A stretch of 64,000 bases of DNA from Klenkia soli. GTDB taxonomy: Bacteria > Actinomycetota > Actinomycetes > Mycobacteriales > Geodermatophilaceae. The stretch lies in the NCBI RefSeq assembly GCF_900103975.1, contig NZ_FNIR01000013.1:87856-151855 (forward strand), given 5' to 3'. The translations under genes were made by a program, and so were the position numbers. The notes beneath the pieces are model-generated. The model searched no databases, had not been told where the DNA came from, and saw only the letters and a program-made list of their open reading frames with translations. Below are positions 48,931-57,393 of the stretch, piece after piece. How positions within the stretch are numbered: the first letter of the stretch is position 1; every line of letters starts with the position of its first letter.

Positions 48931-49758
48931 TCAGGTGCGCTGCGGGTAGCGGGCGCGGAAGAAGCAGAACACGCCGAACGCGGCGATGCCGACCGCGACC
49001 AACGACAGCAGCCACCGGCCGAAGGGTGCCTGCAGGACGGTGTGCATCGCGCCGTCCAGCCCCGTGGCCTTCGAGGGGTCGAAGGTGATCGCCGCGTAGC
49101 CCAGCAGCGCGCCGACGACGACGAACGCGGCGCCCTTGGCCACGAAGCCGATCTGGCCCAGCCGGGTGACCACCCGCAGCTGCGCGGGGGAGGCCTGCGA
49201 GGTGTCGATCTCCTCGAGGAACTTCTTCCGCACGCCCTTGACCACCTGGTAGCCGCCCAGTGTGATGACCACCAGCGCCGCGATGCCGACCAGGAACCGG
49301 CCGCCGGGCAGGGCGAACACCCCGGAGGTGGTCTGCTGCTGCTGCCCGGAGCTCGACGAGCTGCCCCCGGTGGCGAACCGGAGCGCGGAGACCGCCAGGG
49401 CGGCGTAGACGACCGCCTTCGCGACGCTCTTCACCATGCCGACGACGGCCTTCTTCCTCGCGTCGCCCGAGCCCGAGAGCCCACCGACGTACCGCAGCAC
49501 CTCGGCGGCCTGCCAGAGGGCCAGCGCCACCAGGCCGAGCCCCAGCACCCACAGCAGCGGGGTGCCGAACGGCTCGCCGGCCAGGGTCTGCAGCGCGCCG
49601 GACTGGTCGGCCGACCCGCCGCCCCCGCCCCAGGCCAGCTGCAGGGCCAGCCAGGCGATGAGCAGGTGGACGACCCCGTAGGCGACGAGCCCGACGCGGG
49701 CCAGGTGCTCGAGGGCGTCGGAGCGGCCGACCCGGTCGGCGGTCTGCTGGGCGCTCAT
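48931..49758 (-). CDS. DUF1206-domain membrane protein, paralog B
   Basis: Predicted 275 residues with the same three-module structure as its neighbour: LARVGLVAYGVVHLLIAWLA, MVKSVAKAVVYAALAVSALR and LGQIGFVAKGAAFVVVGALL. A GGAGGT ribosome site precedes the ATG. The loop between modules two and three has a Ser/Gln stretch (SSSSSGQQQQ) that would lie outside the membrane. The two adjacent paralogs probably arose by tandem duplication. Confidence 0.75.
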   Translation of the reverse strand: MSAQQTADRVGRSDALEHLARVGLVAYGVVHLLIAWLALQLAWGGGGGSADQSGALQTLAGEPFGTPLLWVLGLGLVALALWQAAEVLRYVGGLSGSGDARKKAVVGMVKSVAKAVVYAALAVSALRFATGGSSSSSGQQQQTTSGVFALPGGRFLVGIAALVVITLGGYQVVKGVRKKFLEEIDTSQASPAQLRVVTRLGQIGFVAKGAAFVVVGALLGYAAITFDPSKATGLDGAMHTVLQAPFGRWLLSLVAVGIAAFGVFCFFRARYPQRT

Positions 49759-49855
49759 GGGTGGACCTCCGTGCGGCAGCTGCTGGTCGGCCCCGTCCCC
49801 GGAGGGTGGCACAGGGTGGGGCGGCCCGCCCGGCGGATGGGGGACACTGGTGGGC

Positions 49856-50488
49856 GTGACGAGCGCTCCCACCACCGCCTCCACCGCCACCGCCACGCCC
49901 GAGCAGGCTCGGCGCGCCTGGCCGTGGTCGGCCCTGCAGGGTGTGGTGCTCGTGGTGCTCGCCGTCCTCGCGGTGGTGGTCGCCGACACCGGCGTCCGGC
50001 TGCTGCTGGCCGGGCTCGGCGTGCTCGGCGTGCTCCGCGGGGTGGCCGCGCTCCGGGCCGCCCGGGCGGGTCAGGTCGAGCGGTCGGCCGCTGCCGTGGG
50101 CGCCGGGGCCGCCTGGTTCGGCGCCGTGGCGATCGGGCTGGCCTTCTTCCCGCCGGCGGTGGCCGCCTGGACCTGCGTCGTGGCGCTGGCCGCCGTGCTC
50201 GCCGCCCTGGTCGTCCGCGCGCAGCCGGGTCGTCGTGCCCGGGCGGGCCTCGGTGCCGGTCTCGCCGTCGTGGCGCTGGCCGTGGGCGCCGTCGTGGCCG
50301 GGCCGACCTGGCTGGCTGCGGCGTCGGTGCTGGCCGTGTCGGTGGCCGTGCTCGCCGCGGGGGTCATGTCGGTGACCGGGGCGCTGGCCCTGCGCCGGGT
50401 GGCCGCCGAGCCCGCCGCCCCCGTCGCGGCCGGCTGCGGGGGGTGCGCCTGCGGTGCCGGCGGCTGCGGGGGTCTGCAGCGCGGGTAG
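49856..50488 (+). CDS. Polytopic membrane protein with a Cys-rich C-terminal tail
   Basis: Predicted 210 residues from GTG. About six hydrophobic helices (LQGVVLVVLAVLAVVVAD, LLLAGLGVLGVLRGVAAL and following) are followed by a short tail ending CGGCACGAGGCGGLQRG. The CxxCxC-x4-C pattern could bind a metal. The helices resemble HdeD or DUF308-type modules, but I am not certain. It diverges from the DUF1206 pair and precedes the zinc-finger microprotein, 122 bases downstream on the same strand. Confidence 0.55.
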   Translation: MTSAPTTASTATATPEQARRAWPWSALQGVVLVVLAVLAVVVADTGVRLLLAGLGVLGVLRGVAALRAARAGQVERSAAAVGAGAAWFGAVAIGLAFFPPAVAAWTCVVALAAVLAALVVRAQPGRRARAGLGAGLAVVALAVGAVVAGPTWLAAASVLAVSVAVLAAGVMSVTGALALRRVAAEPAAPVAAGCGGCACGAGGCGGLQRG

Positions 50489-50565
50489 GTCGACCCGGGT
50501 GACCGATGGGGCCAGCGTGTGCCGGGAGTCAACGCCGAGTTCACCGATTCGTCATGATGTGTGGC

Positions 50566-50571
50566 TAGCGT
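50566..50571 (+). promoter_or_regulatory. Candidate extended -10 element of the microprotein gene
   Basis: tagcgt (50566-50571), preceded by tgtggc, looks like an extended -10 box (TGN-TANNNT). The GTG of the microprotein gene lies 40 bases downstream after a GGAGG site. No convincing -35 is present. Confidence 0.4.
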
Positions 50572-50610
50572 CACGGGTGCTGGATCACACCCCTCACCCC
50601 GGAGGCCCCC

Positions 50611-50712
50611 GTGCCCACCTTGGAACGCGGCGCCTGGAGCTGCGCCAACTGCCCCACCACCAACGAGTCCCACCGCAAGCGCTGCACCGACTGCGGCACC
50701 ACCCGGCACTGA
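50611..50712 (+). CDS. 33-residue RanBP2-type zinc-finger microprotein
   Basis: Predicted 33 residues, GTG start with ribosome site GGAGG six bases upstream. The protein is almost entirely one zinc finger: W-S-C-A-N-C-P-T-T-N, then six residues, then C-T-D-C. It fits the RanBP2-type pattern W-x-C-x2-C-x3-N-x6-C-x2-C exactly, with Trp, Asn and four Cys in register. In eukaryotes such fingers bind RNA or ubiquitin; in bacteria they are small and poorly studied. The gene has its own promoter-like element and no overlapping gene, which supports it as real. Confidence 0.6.
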   Translation: MPTLERGAWSCANCPTTNESHRKRCTDCGTTRH

Positions 50713-50752
50713 TGCCCCGCGAGGTGGACCCGCAGAGCGGCGGGCCCACCTC

Positions 50753-51112
50753 TCACCGGCGCAGCAGCGCCACCCCCGCCAGCAGCAGCTGAGCGACCAC
50801 CAGCACCAGCCCGGCGACCGCCGGGGCACCCACGTGCACGTGCATCGCCCCCTCGCCCAGCACCATCGGCGCGTGCACGGCCAGCATCCCCAGGTCCACC
50901 AGCGCGGTCAGCCCCCACACCGACGCGGTCGGCGCTCGCCACAGGTGCACCGCGCAGGGCAGGCAGGCCAGCGCCATCGCGGCCATGGCCAGTGCCGAGA
51001 GCTCACCGGTCGCGGCCAGCAGCAGGTGCACCGCCGCCGAGCCCACCGCGAGGACGGCGGCCGCCCGGCCGAGCGCGAGCGCGCGGACCGGGACGGCGGC
51101 CGCCGCAGTCAC
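50753..51112 (-). CDS. Small four-helix membrane protein
   Basis: Predicted 119 residues with about four hydrophobic helices (LALGRAAAVLAVGSAAVHLL, MAAMALACLPCAVHLW and following). The GTG at 51112 overlaps the amine oxidase stop (GTGA), so it is translated after it. A His-containing segment HVHVGAPAVAG lies near the end, and a CLPC pair in helix 3 could bind metal. Its link to the copper enzyme is suggestive but unproven. Confidence 0.55.
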   Translation of the reverse strand: MTAAAAVPVRALALGRAAAVLAVGSAAVHLLLAATGELSALAMAAMALACLPCAVHLWRAPTASVWGLTALVDLGMLAVHAPMVLGEGAMHVHVGAPAVAGLVLVVAQLLLAGVALLRR

Positions 51113-53016
51113 CCCTCGCCCCGGCAGTGCGACGACGTCGACGCCGGCACCCCCAGCGCGGGGTTCGCGTCGAAGAAGCCGACCGGCTTGAGCACGAACC
51201 CGGCGTAGTCGGTCGGCATGACCGGCCAGTCCTCGGGGCGTGGGAAGTGGGTCAGCCCGAAGGTGTGCCAGAGGACGACGTCGGTGTCCTCCAGCGGGGC
51301 GTCGCCCTGCACGAAGGCGGGCAGACCGGCGGCGCCGGGGTGCTGGTTGACGAAGTCGCCGGCGGGATAGCGCTCGGCCGGGTCGTACTCGGTGACCCAC
51401 AGCGACTTCGTCGCGAACGTCGCCCGCTGGTGGATCGAGGAGCTGTCGTCGGCGAGCAGGACCGGGGCGTTCTCCGGGTGCAGCGCGTAGCCGACCGGCT
51501 GGCCCAGCCGGTTGGACTTGCCCGGGTTGACCACGTGCCAGGTGCGGCCCCTGGTGGCGTCGGTCAGCCGGCCGCCCTCGGACTCCCGGGTGATCGGGGT
51601 GAGCGAGCGGGTGAAGGCGTTGCCGTAGGGGTTGGTCTCGCTGACCGGCACCCGCACGGCGTCCACCTCGTGCACGGTGTTGCCCGACCCGTCACCGGCG
51701 TCCACGGCCATGTCCAGCCGCGCGGAGAACAGGTGCTGGTGGAACGGCGCGCCCAGGCCGGGGGCGATCTCGGTGGCGTAGGGGTGCTCGTCGCCGCGGT
51801 AGGCCGAGGTGAACACGATGCCGGTGGCCTTGCTCTCCAGCTGCACCGTGCCGTCGGTGTAGAGGTACCAGTAGAAGCCGTAGTCGTAGTTGCCGATCGT
51901 GGTGAAGAAGCTGATCACCAGCCGGCGCGAGCGCCGCGTCTCGGCCATGCCGGTGAACATGTCGGTGTGCTTCCACCCCACCCCGTAGTCCTCCTCGTGC
52001 AGGCAGATCGCGTTGCGCACGACCCGGGGGTGGCCGGTCTCGTCGGCGATGGTGGCGTCGAAGTACTGGATGTCGCCCAGGCAGTCGCAGCCCAGCTCGA
52101 GGGAGTTGGTGTACCGGGCGAAGAGGTACTCGCCGGTGTCGAAGTAGTTCTGCCAGAACCGCACCGGTGACGGGTCGGCGTAGGGCACGACCATCTCGGC
52201 GATCGACGCCCGGTGGACCACCGACCGGCCGTCGACCGAGAGCTGGTTGATGGTCAGGCCCTCGCGGACGTCGAAGCCCACCCTGAACTCCCAGCCGGCC
52301 CACCGGACGACGTCGTCCTCGACGGTGAACGAGCGGCCCTCGGGCTGGGTGATCTCGATCGGCTTCAGGTCGCGGGGGGTGCCCGCCAGCGACACCCGCT
52401 CGGCGGGCACCGGCAGGTCGAGGTGGTCGTGCACGGCCGTGGTCACCCCGCGGGTGATGTCGACGTAGGCCACGACGCCGTCCACCGGGTGCGCCCACGG
52501 CAGGTCCTCGGGGTCGGCCTGGTGGAAGCCGAGCACCCGGACGACGCGGTGGCCGTGCTCGTCGGGGAAGTAGGAGCCGGCCGACAGCGGCACGGCCCGG
52601 ACGTCGGCGACGTCCAGCCCGCGCTTGCCCATCGCCGCGATCCAGGCCTCGTCGACGGCGAGGATCGGCTCGATGGCCTCGAACTCGGCGTCGGTGATCG
52701 GCACCTGGCCGTCGGCGACGCCGTCGATCTCGGTGTCCCGCACGACGGTGCCCGCGGTGACCGACACCAGGACGTCGCGGCCGGCGCCGGTGGCCCGGTC
52801 CAGCAGCAGCAGCCGCAGCCGGCGCTCGACCGGGCTGCCGGGGGTGAACTCCTGCACGTCGCGCTTGTGCGGCTCCTCCAGGCCGACGTAGACGAACACG
52901 GTGCTGGGCTGCACGAGCCCGGCCCCGGTGACGAGCTCGCGGGCGGCGTCGATCTCCTCGGCGCTCATGCGGGACAGCGGGTGGGTCGCGGTGGTGCGGT
53001 TCTCGGTGGTGGTCAC
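51109..53016 (-). CDS. Primary-amine oxidase (copper/topaquinone)
   Basis: Predicted 635 residues; GAGGAGACC precedes the GTG. It oxidises primary amines to aldehydes with release of ammonia and hydrogen peroxide. The topaquinone precursor is Tyr377 in the motif TTIGNYDYGF, the catalytic base is Asp293 (YFDTGEY), and the copper ligands are His426 and His428 (FHQHLF) and His590 (GLTHFPRPEDWP). No signal peptide is present, so the enzyme is probably cytoplasmic like some actinobacterial homologues. It shares a transcript with an APC permease 11 bases upstream, which implies uptake and oxidation of the same amine, for example phenylethylamine, tyramine or a monoamine. Confidence 0.93.
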   Translation of the reverse strand: MTTTENRTTATHPLSRMSAEEIDAARELVTGAGLVQPSTVFVYVGLEEPHKRDVQEFTPGSPVERRLRLLLLDRATGAGRDVLVSVTAGTVVRDTEIDGVADGQVPITDAEFEAIEPILAVDEAWIAAMGKRGLDVADVRAVPLSAGSYFPDEHGHRVVRVLGFHQADPEDLPWAHPVDGVVAYVDITRGVTTAVHDHLDLPVPAERVSLAGTPRDLKPIEITQPEGRSFTVEDDVVRWAGWEFRVGFDVREGLTINQLSVDGRSVVHRASIAEMVVPYADPSPVRFWQNYFDTGEYLFARYTNSLELGCDCLGDIQYFDATIADETGHPRVVRNAICLHEEDYGVGWKHTDMFTGMAETRRSRRLVISFFTTIGNYDYGFYWYLYTDGTVQLESKATGIVFTSAYRGDEHPYATEIAPGLGAPFHQHLFSARLDMAVDAGDGSGNTVHEVDAVRVPVSETNPYGNAFTRSLTPITRESEGGRLTDATRGRTWHVVNPGKSNRLGQPVGYALHPENAPVLLADDSSSIHQRATFATKSLWVTEYDPAERYPAGDFVNQHPGAAGLPAFVQGDAPLEDTDVVLWHTFGLTHFPRPEDWPVMPTDYAGFVLKPVGFFDANPALGVPASTSSHCRGEG

Positions 53017-53027
53017 GGTCGGTCTCC

Positions 53028-54497
53028 TCAGATCTGCGGGGCGGCGTCGGAGCGGGTGGCGCGGACGAGGTCACGGGCGGCGGACGGGCGGGCGGCGGCC
53101 AGGACGAACCCGGCGGCGAGGGCGACCAGCAGCAGGACGCCGGCGCCGATGCCCAGCGCGGTCGAGCCGCCCATGAGCAGCGGCAGGTTCTCCACGAGCA
53201 GCACGAGGATCGCGGTCAGCCCGAGCACGCCCAGGACGGGGGCGACGAGCGTCTGCCAGGGCCGCCGGTCGACCCCGGTGCGCCGGAAGAACACGACGAC
53301 GGCGATGCAGGCCAGCAGCATCAGCCCGACGATCCCGACGCTGGCGATGCCGGCCAGCCAGGTGAACACCTCGAGCACCGGGTCCAGTCCGGCGATCGCG
53401 CTCGCGGCCATGAGGACGGCACCGACCACCGTGGTCACCAGCGAGGCGACGTGCGGCGAGGAGTGCTCCGGGTGGCTGCGGCCGAAGGACGCCGGGACGA
53501 CGCCGGTGTTGCCCAGGGAGAAGAAGTACCGGCTCAGCACGTTGTGGAAGCTCAGCACGGCGGCGAAGAGGCTGGTGATGAACAGGACCTGCATGACGTC
53601 GCCGGCCGCCGTCCCCAGGTAGTCCTGCGCGGTGACGACGAGCATGTTGCCGGGGTCGGCGGCGGCCTCGGCGACCACGGCGCTGTCGCCCCAGGCGCTG
53701 ACCACGGCCCAGGCGCTGACGGTGTAGAAGACGCCGATGATCGCCAGCGCGGCGTAGGTGGCGCGGGGGATGGTGCGGTCGGGGTCGCGGGCCTCGTCCC
53801 GGAAGATCGCGGTGGCCTCGAAGCCGATGAACCCGGCGATGGCGAACATCAGGCCCAGGCCGGGCGCGCCCGACAGCACCTCGGTCGGGTTGAGGAACGC
53901 CGACGACAGGCCCTCGTCGGTGCCGCCCTTGCCCACCACGACGGCGTCGAGCACCAGCACGATCCCGACCTCGGCGACCAGCAGGACGCCCAGCACCTTG
54001 CTCGACAGCTCGATGTGCCGGAAGCCCAGCACGCCGGCGACGGCGAGGACGACGAAGGTCCACAGCCACCAGGGCAGCGACGGCCCGCCGTAGGACTCGA
54101 CCAGGCTGCCGAGGGCGAAGCCGATGTAGCCGTAGACGGCGCCCTGCACGGTCACGTAGCTGACCAGGGCCACCAGCGCGCTGCCCAGGCCCCAACCGCG
54201 ACCCAGCCCCACGCCGATGTAGGAGTAGAACGCCCCGGCGTTCGGCACGTGCTTGGTCATCGCGGTGAACCCGACGGCGAAGAACGCCAGCACGACCGCC
54301 GAGACCAGGTAGGTGGCCGGGTAGCCCGGGCCGTTGCCGGCGGCGATGCCGATGGGCACCGTGCCGGCCACGACGGTCAGCGGGGCCGCCGCGGCGACCA
54401 CCATGAACACGATGGCGCCGACGCCGAGCCGGCCGGTCAACCGGTGGCCCTCGGGCGCCGGTGCGGGTGGTGGTGCGGGGTCCGAGACGGTGGCCAC
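53028..54497 (-). CDS. APC-family amino acid/amine permease 1
   Basis: Predicted 489 residues with about 12-14 transmembrane helices. The start LGVGAIVFMVVAAAAPLTVV and the segments GAFYSYIGVGLGRGWGLGS and FIGFEATAIFRDEARDPDRT are typical of the APC superfamily (ethanolamine and amine permease-like). GGAGC lies before the GTG. It is transcribed with the amine oxidase and divergent from a second APC permease, so it probably imports the oxidase substrate. Confidence 0.9.
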   Translation of the reverse strand: MATVSDPAPPPAPAPEGHRLTGRLGVGAIVFMVVAAAAPLTVVAGTVPIGIAAGNGPGYPATYLVSAVVLAFFAVGFTAMTKHVPNAGAFYSYIGVGLGRGWGLGSALVALVSYVTVQGAVYGYIGFALGSLVESYGGPSLPWWLWTFVVLAVAGVLGFRHIELSSKVLGVLLVAEVGIVLVLDAVVVGKGGTDEGLSSAFLNPTEVLSGAPGLGLMFAIAGFIGFEATAIFRDEARDPDRTIPRATYAALAIIGVFYTVSAWAVVSAWGDSAVVAEAAADPGNMLVVTAQDYLGTAAGDVMQVLFITSLFAAVLSFHNVLSRYFFSLGNTGVVPASFGRSHPEHSSPHVASLVTTVVGAVLMAASAIAGLDPVLEVFTWLAGIASVGIVGLMLLACIAVVVFFRRTGVDRRPWQTLVAPVLGVLGLTAILVLLVENLPLLMGGSTALGIGAGVLLLVALAAGFVLAAARPSAARDLVRATRSDAAPQI

Positions 54498-54720
54498 GGG
54501 GGCTCCTGGGGGTGGGCGGCGGGTGGTGGTCGCCGACTGTGGACCCTGGCGGAGTGACCGCGGTTACACAACCGTCATGCTCGCGCAACATCCCCGTGAC
54601 ACCGAACGGGACACCGCGGTGCCCGATTCTCATTCGGGGGCACGCTGCCCGACACCCACCGCGGGCCGGTGCTGGCTACGCTCCCCGACCACCCGCGCGC
54701 CACCCCGGAGCAGGAGGACC
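54498..54720. promoter_or_regulatory. Divergent promoter region of the amine locus
   Basis: This 223-base gap holds the promoters of both permease operons. Candidate operators are the palindrome caccgcggtg (54612-54621), the inverted repeat cccga...tcggg (54622-54638) and cggttacacaaccg near 54550. Some may be chance in GC-rich DNA, but three short inverted repeats in one divergent gap fit the IclR-like regulator encoded downstream. Confidence 0.45.
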
Positions 54721-56166
54721 GTGACGATCCACGAGCTGCCGACCCGGTCGCCGGTCGCCGGCCTGCGCCGCCGCGGGTTGAGCATGGTCGAGGTGCTGGC
54801 CCAGTCGGTGAGCGCGCTGGCGCCGTCGGCGGCCGTGGTGGTCGTGCCCTCGATCGTCATGGCCCGGTCCGGGGCGGCGACGCTGCCCGTGCTGGTGGCG
54901 GGCACCGCGCTGGTGGTGCTGGTCGGCTGGTGCCTGACCCACTTCGCCCGCCGCATGGCCGCCGTCGGCGGGGTCTACAGCTACACCGCGAAGGGCCTGG
55001 GCCCCGGCGGTGCGCTGCTGGCCGGGTGGGCGCTGGTGGTGGGCTACGCGGGCATCGCGGTGTCGGCGCTGGTCGGTGCGGTGGCCTACCTCGCCTCGTT
55101 CCTGCGGCTGGACGCCGCCGGCTGGGGGCTCGGGCTGCTCGCCGTGGCGGTGGGGGCGCTGGCTGCCCTGACCACCGTGCGGGGCATCCAGCTGTCGGCC
55201 CGGGTGGCCCTGACGCTCGAGGTGGCCTCGGTCGCGGTGGTGGTCGCCGTCCTGGTGGTGCTGCTGCTCGCGCACGACGGCGGCACCGGCACCGGCGCGG
55301 TGGTGGTGGACGGGCCGGTGACCCCGGGGGGTGTGGCGACCGGGGTCGTGCTGGCCGTGGCGGCGTTCATGGGGTTCGAGAGCGCCGCGACGCTGGGGGT
55401 CGAGGCCCGCCGCCCGCTGGTCGCCGTCCCGCGGGCCGTCCTCTGGACGCCGGTGGCCGCGGGGGTGCTGTTCGTCGTGGCCGGGTTCGCCCAGGTGGTG
55501 CTGCTGCGCGCGGCTCCGGTGGAGATCCTGACCAGCGACGTCCCGGTCGCCCGGCTGGCCGACGCCGAGGGCCTCGGGGCGTTGTCCCGCCTGCTGGACG
55601 CCGGGATCGCCGCGTCGTTCTTCGCCTGCGTCACCGGGTCGGTGAACGCCCTGGCCCGGGTGCTGTTCTCGATGTCCCGCGAGGGCGTGCTGCCCGCTCC
55701 GCTGGGCCGTACCCACCGGCGCTTCGCCACGCCGGCGGTGGCGCTGGCCGTCGTGCTGCCGGTGGTCGTCGCCGTCCCGGCCGTGGCGCTGGCCGCGGGG
55801 GTGCGGGTCCGCGAGGTGCTGACGGCGTCGCTGACCTTCTCGGCGCTGGGCTACGTCCTGGCCTACGCCCTGGCCGCCGCGGCGATGCCGCTGTTCCTGC
55901 GCCGGATCGGGGAGCTGACCCGGCCGGCGCTGGTCGGCGGTGCCGCCGCGGCGACGCTGTCGGCGGCCGTGCTGGTGGTCGCCCTGGCCGGGACCTCGTG
56001 GTCGGGCAGCGGTGCGGTGGTCGTGGTGTTCGCGCTGGCCTGGCTGCCCGGACCGGTGCTGTGGCTGGTCCTCCGCCGCCGCGCCCCGGCGACGCTGGCC
56101 CGCGTCGGGGTGTACGACCAGGCGACCGCCGGCGACCTGCTGCCCGGCCAGGGCGTGCGGCGGTGA
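54721..56166 (+). CDS. APC-family amino acid/amine permease 2
   Basis: Predicted 481 residues from GTG with ribosome site AGGAGG. About 12-14 helices; the segments SAAVVVVPSIVMARSGAATL, GGVYSYTAKGLGPGGALLAG and FMGFESAATLGVEARRP are typical APC features. It is only distantly similar to permease 1 (shared GAFYSY/GGVYSY-type segment), so it may carry a related substrate or act as exporter. It overlaps the IclR gene by four bases. Confidence 0.9.
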   Translation: MTIHELPTRSPVAGLRRRGLSMVEVLAQSVSALAPSAAVVVVPSIVMARSGAATLPVLVAGTALVVLVGWCLTHFARRMAAVGGVYSYTAKGLGPGGALLAGWALVVGYAGIAVSALVGAVAYLASFLRLDAAGWGLGLLAVAVGALAALTTVRGIQLSARVALTLEVASVAVVVAVLVVLLLAHDGGTGTGAVVVDGPVTPGGVATGVVLAVAAFMGFESAATLGVEARRPLVAVPRAVLWTPVAAGVLFVVAGFAQVVLLRAAPVEILTSDVPVARLADAEGLGALSRLLDAGIAASFFACVTGSVNALARVLFSMSREGVLPAPLGRTHRRFATPAVALAVVLPVVVAVPAVALAAGVRVREVLTASLTFSALGYVLAYALAAAAMPLFLRRIGELTRPALVGGAAAATLSAAVLVVALAGTSWSGSGAVVVVFALAWLPGPVLWLVLRRRAPATLARVGVYDQATAGDLLPGQGVRR

Positions 56167-56912
56167 GCGGTGTCGACCGCGGGGTCACCGGCCGGCAGCC
56201 CCAGGCCGTGCGGTCGGCGCTGGCCGTCCTCGAGGAGGTCGCGCGGGCCGGAGCCGGGGTGAACGCCAAGGAGGTCGCCGAGGCGCTCGGCCTGCCGCCG
56301 GCCACCACCTACCGGCTGCTGAACCTGCTGGTGGGGGAGGAGTACCTGGTCCGGCTGCCCGACCTGCACGGGTTCGCCCTCGGCGCCAAGGTCGCCGGGC
56401 TCGCGGGTGGGTTCACCCCGGCCCGGGTGCCCACCGCGGCCCGGCAGGTGCTGGGCGAGCTGCGCGGCCGGGTCCGGGCCGGGGTGCACCTGGTGCTGGT
56501 GGTGGGCGCCTCCCTGCGCTGCGCCGACGTCGACCCCGACCTCCCGCTGGCGTCGACCGCGCTGGTCGAGGGCCACCTGCACGCCTCGGCGCTCGGCCAC
56601 CTGGTGCTCGCCGAGGCCGACGACTGGCGGGCCGTCGTCCACCACCCGGACCGGCTGCCCGCGCTGACCCCCGCCACCCCGACCCGGGCCGCCGAGGTCG
56701 ACGCCTGCCTGGCACGGGTCCGGGCGGTCGGCTGGGCCGGCCAGGTGGGGCAGCTGCACGAGGGCGTCGGCTGCCTGGCCGTGCCCGTGCGCGGGGCGTC
56801 GGGTCTGCTGGTCGCCGCGGTCGCGGTCAGCTCGGCCCGGGGCGTGGTGCCCACGGAGTACCTGGACGCCGCCCGGGACTGCGCAGGCGCGCTGGCTCCG
56901 TTGCTCGACTGA
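56163..56912 (+). CDS. IclR-family-like transcriptional regulator
   Basis: Predicted 249 residues. The N-terminal helix-turn-helix is visible: AVRSALAVLEEVARAGAGVN and KEVAEALGLPPATTYRLLNLL. The C-terminal domain has an IclR-type effector fold (LASTALVEGHLHASALGHLV, GCLAVPVRGASGLLV). It overlaps the permease gene by four bases (GTGA), so both are translated together. It most likely controls the divergent amine oxidase-permease operon and its own operon. Confidence 0.85.
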   Translation: MSGVDRGVTGRQPQAVRSALAVLEEVARAGAGVNAKEVAEALGLPPATTYRLLNLLVGEEYLVRLPDLHGFALGAKVAGLAGGFTPARVPTAARQVLGELRGRVRAGVHLVLVVGASLRCADVDPDLPLASTALVEGHLHASALGHLVLAEADDWRAVVHHPDRLPALTPATPTRAAEVDACLARVRAVGWAGQVGQLHEGVGCLAVPVRGASGLLVAAVAVSSARGVVPTEYLDAARDCAGALAPLLD

Positions 56913-56927
56913 GCCGGACCCGGCACA

Positions 56928-57356
56928 GTGGCCGCCGTGCGCGCCCTCGCCGTGACCCTCGGTGTCCTGCTGTCCCTGGCCGCGGCGGTCTTCGCGGCCG
57001 CGGCGATCGCGCTGTTCGTCGACGGGGACGGCGGGGCCGGCGGGTTCGCGACCTTCGTGACCCTGGTGTCGCTGCTGTGCGCGGTGCTGCTGTTCCGCGC
57101 CTCCCCCCGGCGGGGCGCTCCCCGGCGCCGCCCGGAGCGCCGAGCCGACAGCGGCTTCTACTACGGCGACAGCACACCGTCCTACGGCTACGCCGCGGGC
57201 ACCCCGGTCACCGACGACCGCCGCTGGGGCGGGGACGGCGGGGCCGACACCGGTACCGCGCACCACGGGCACGGGCACTCCGACGGCGGGGGGTGGAGCG
57301 GGTCGGACGGCGGGTCGAGCGGGGGGTCCGACGGCGGGGGCGGCGGGGGCGACTGA
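56928..57356 (+). CDS. Small membrane protein with a Gly/Ser-rich tail
   Basis: Predicted 142 residues from GTG (56937 is a second in-frame GTG). Two hydrophobic helices (LAVTLGVLLSLAAAVFAAAA and FATFVTLVSLLCAVLLF) are followed by an Arg-rich loop and a low-complexity tail, with HHGHGHSDGGG and then Gly/Ser/Asp runs to the end. The tail resembles an unfolded or metal-binding His/Gly segment. I recognise no family, and it is convergent with the lipoprotein gene. Confidence 0.5.
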   Translation: MAAVRALAVTLGVLLSLAAAVFAAAAIALFVDGDGGAGGFATFVTLVSLLCAVLLFRASPRRGAPRRRPERRADSGFYYGDSTPSYGYAAGTPVTDDRRWGGDGGADTGTAHHGHGHSDGGGWSGSDGGSSGGSDGGGGGGD

Positions 57357-57370
57357 CCGGTCGGTCACGA

Positions 57371-57393
57371 CCCCGGGCCCGGGGACCCCGGGC
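57371..57393. terminator. GC hairpin between convergent genes
   Basis: gcccggggaccccgggc (57377-57393) has 8-base complementary arms around a single A, and ccccgggcccgggg (57371-57384) is a perfect palindrome. It lies 15 bases after the plus-strand stop and ends directly before the minus-strand stop. A bidirectional terminator is likely. Confidence 0.45.

Noticed and set aside
57300..57356. Apparent tandem repeat ggcgggggc near the end of a membrane protein gene.
   Set aside because: It encodes the Gly/Asp tail of that protein and is not a separate repeat array.
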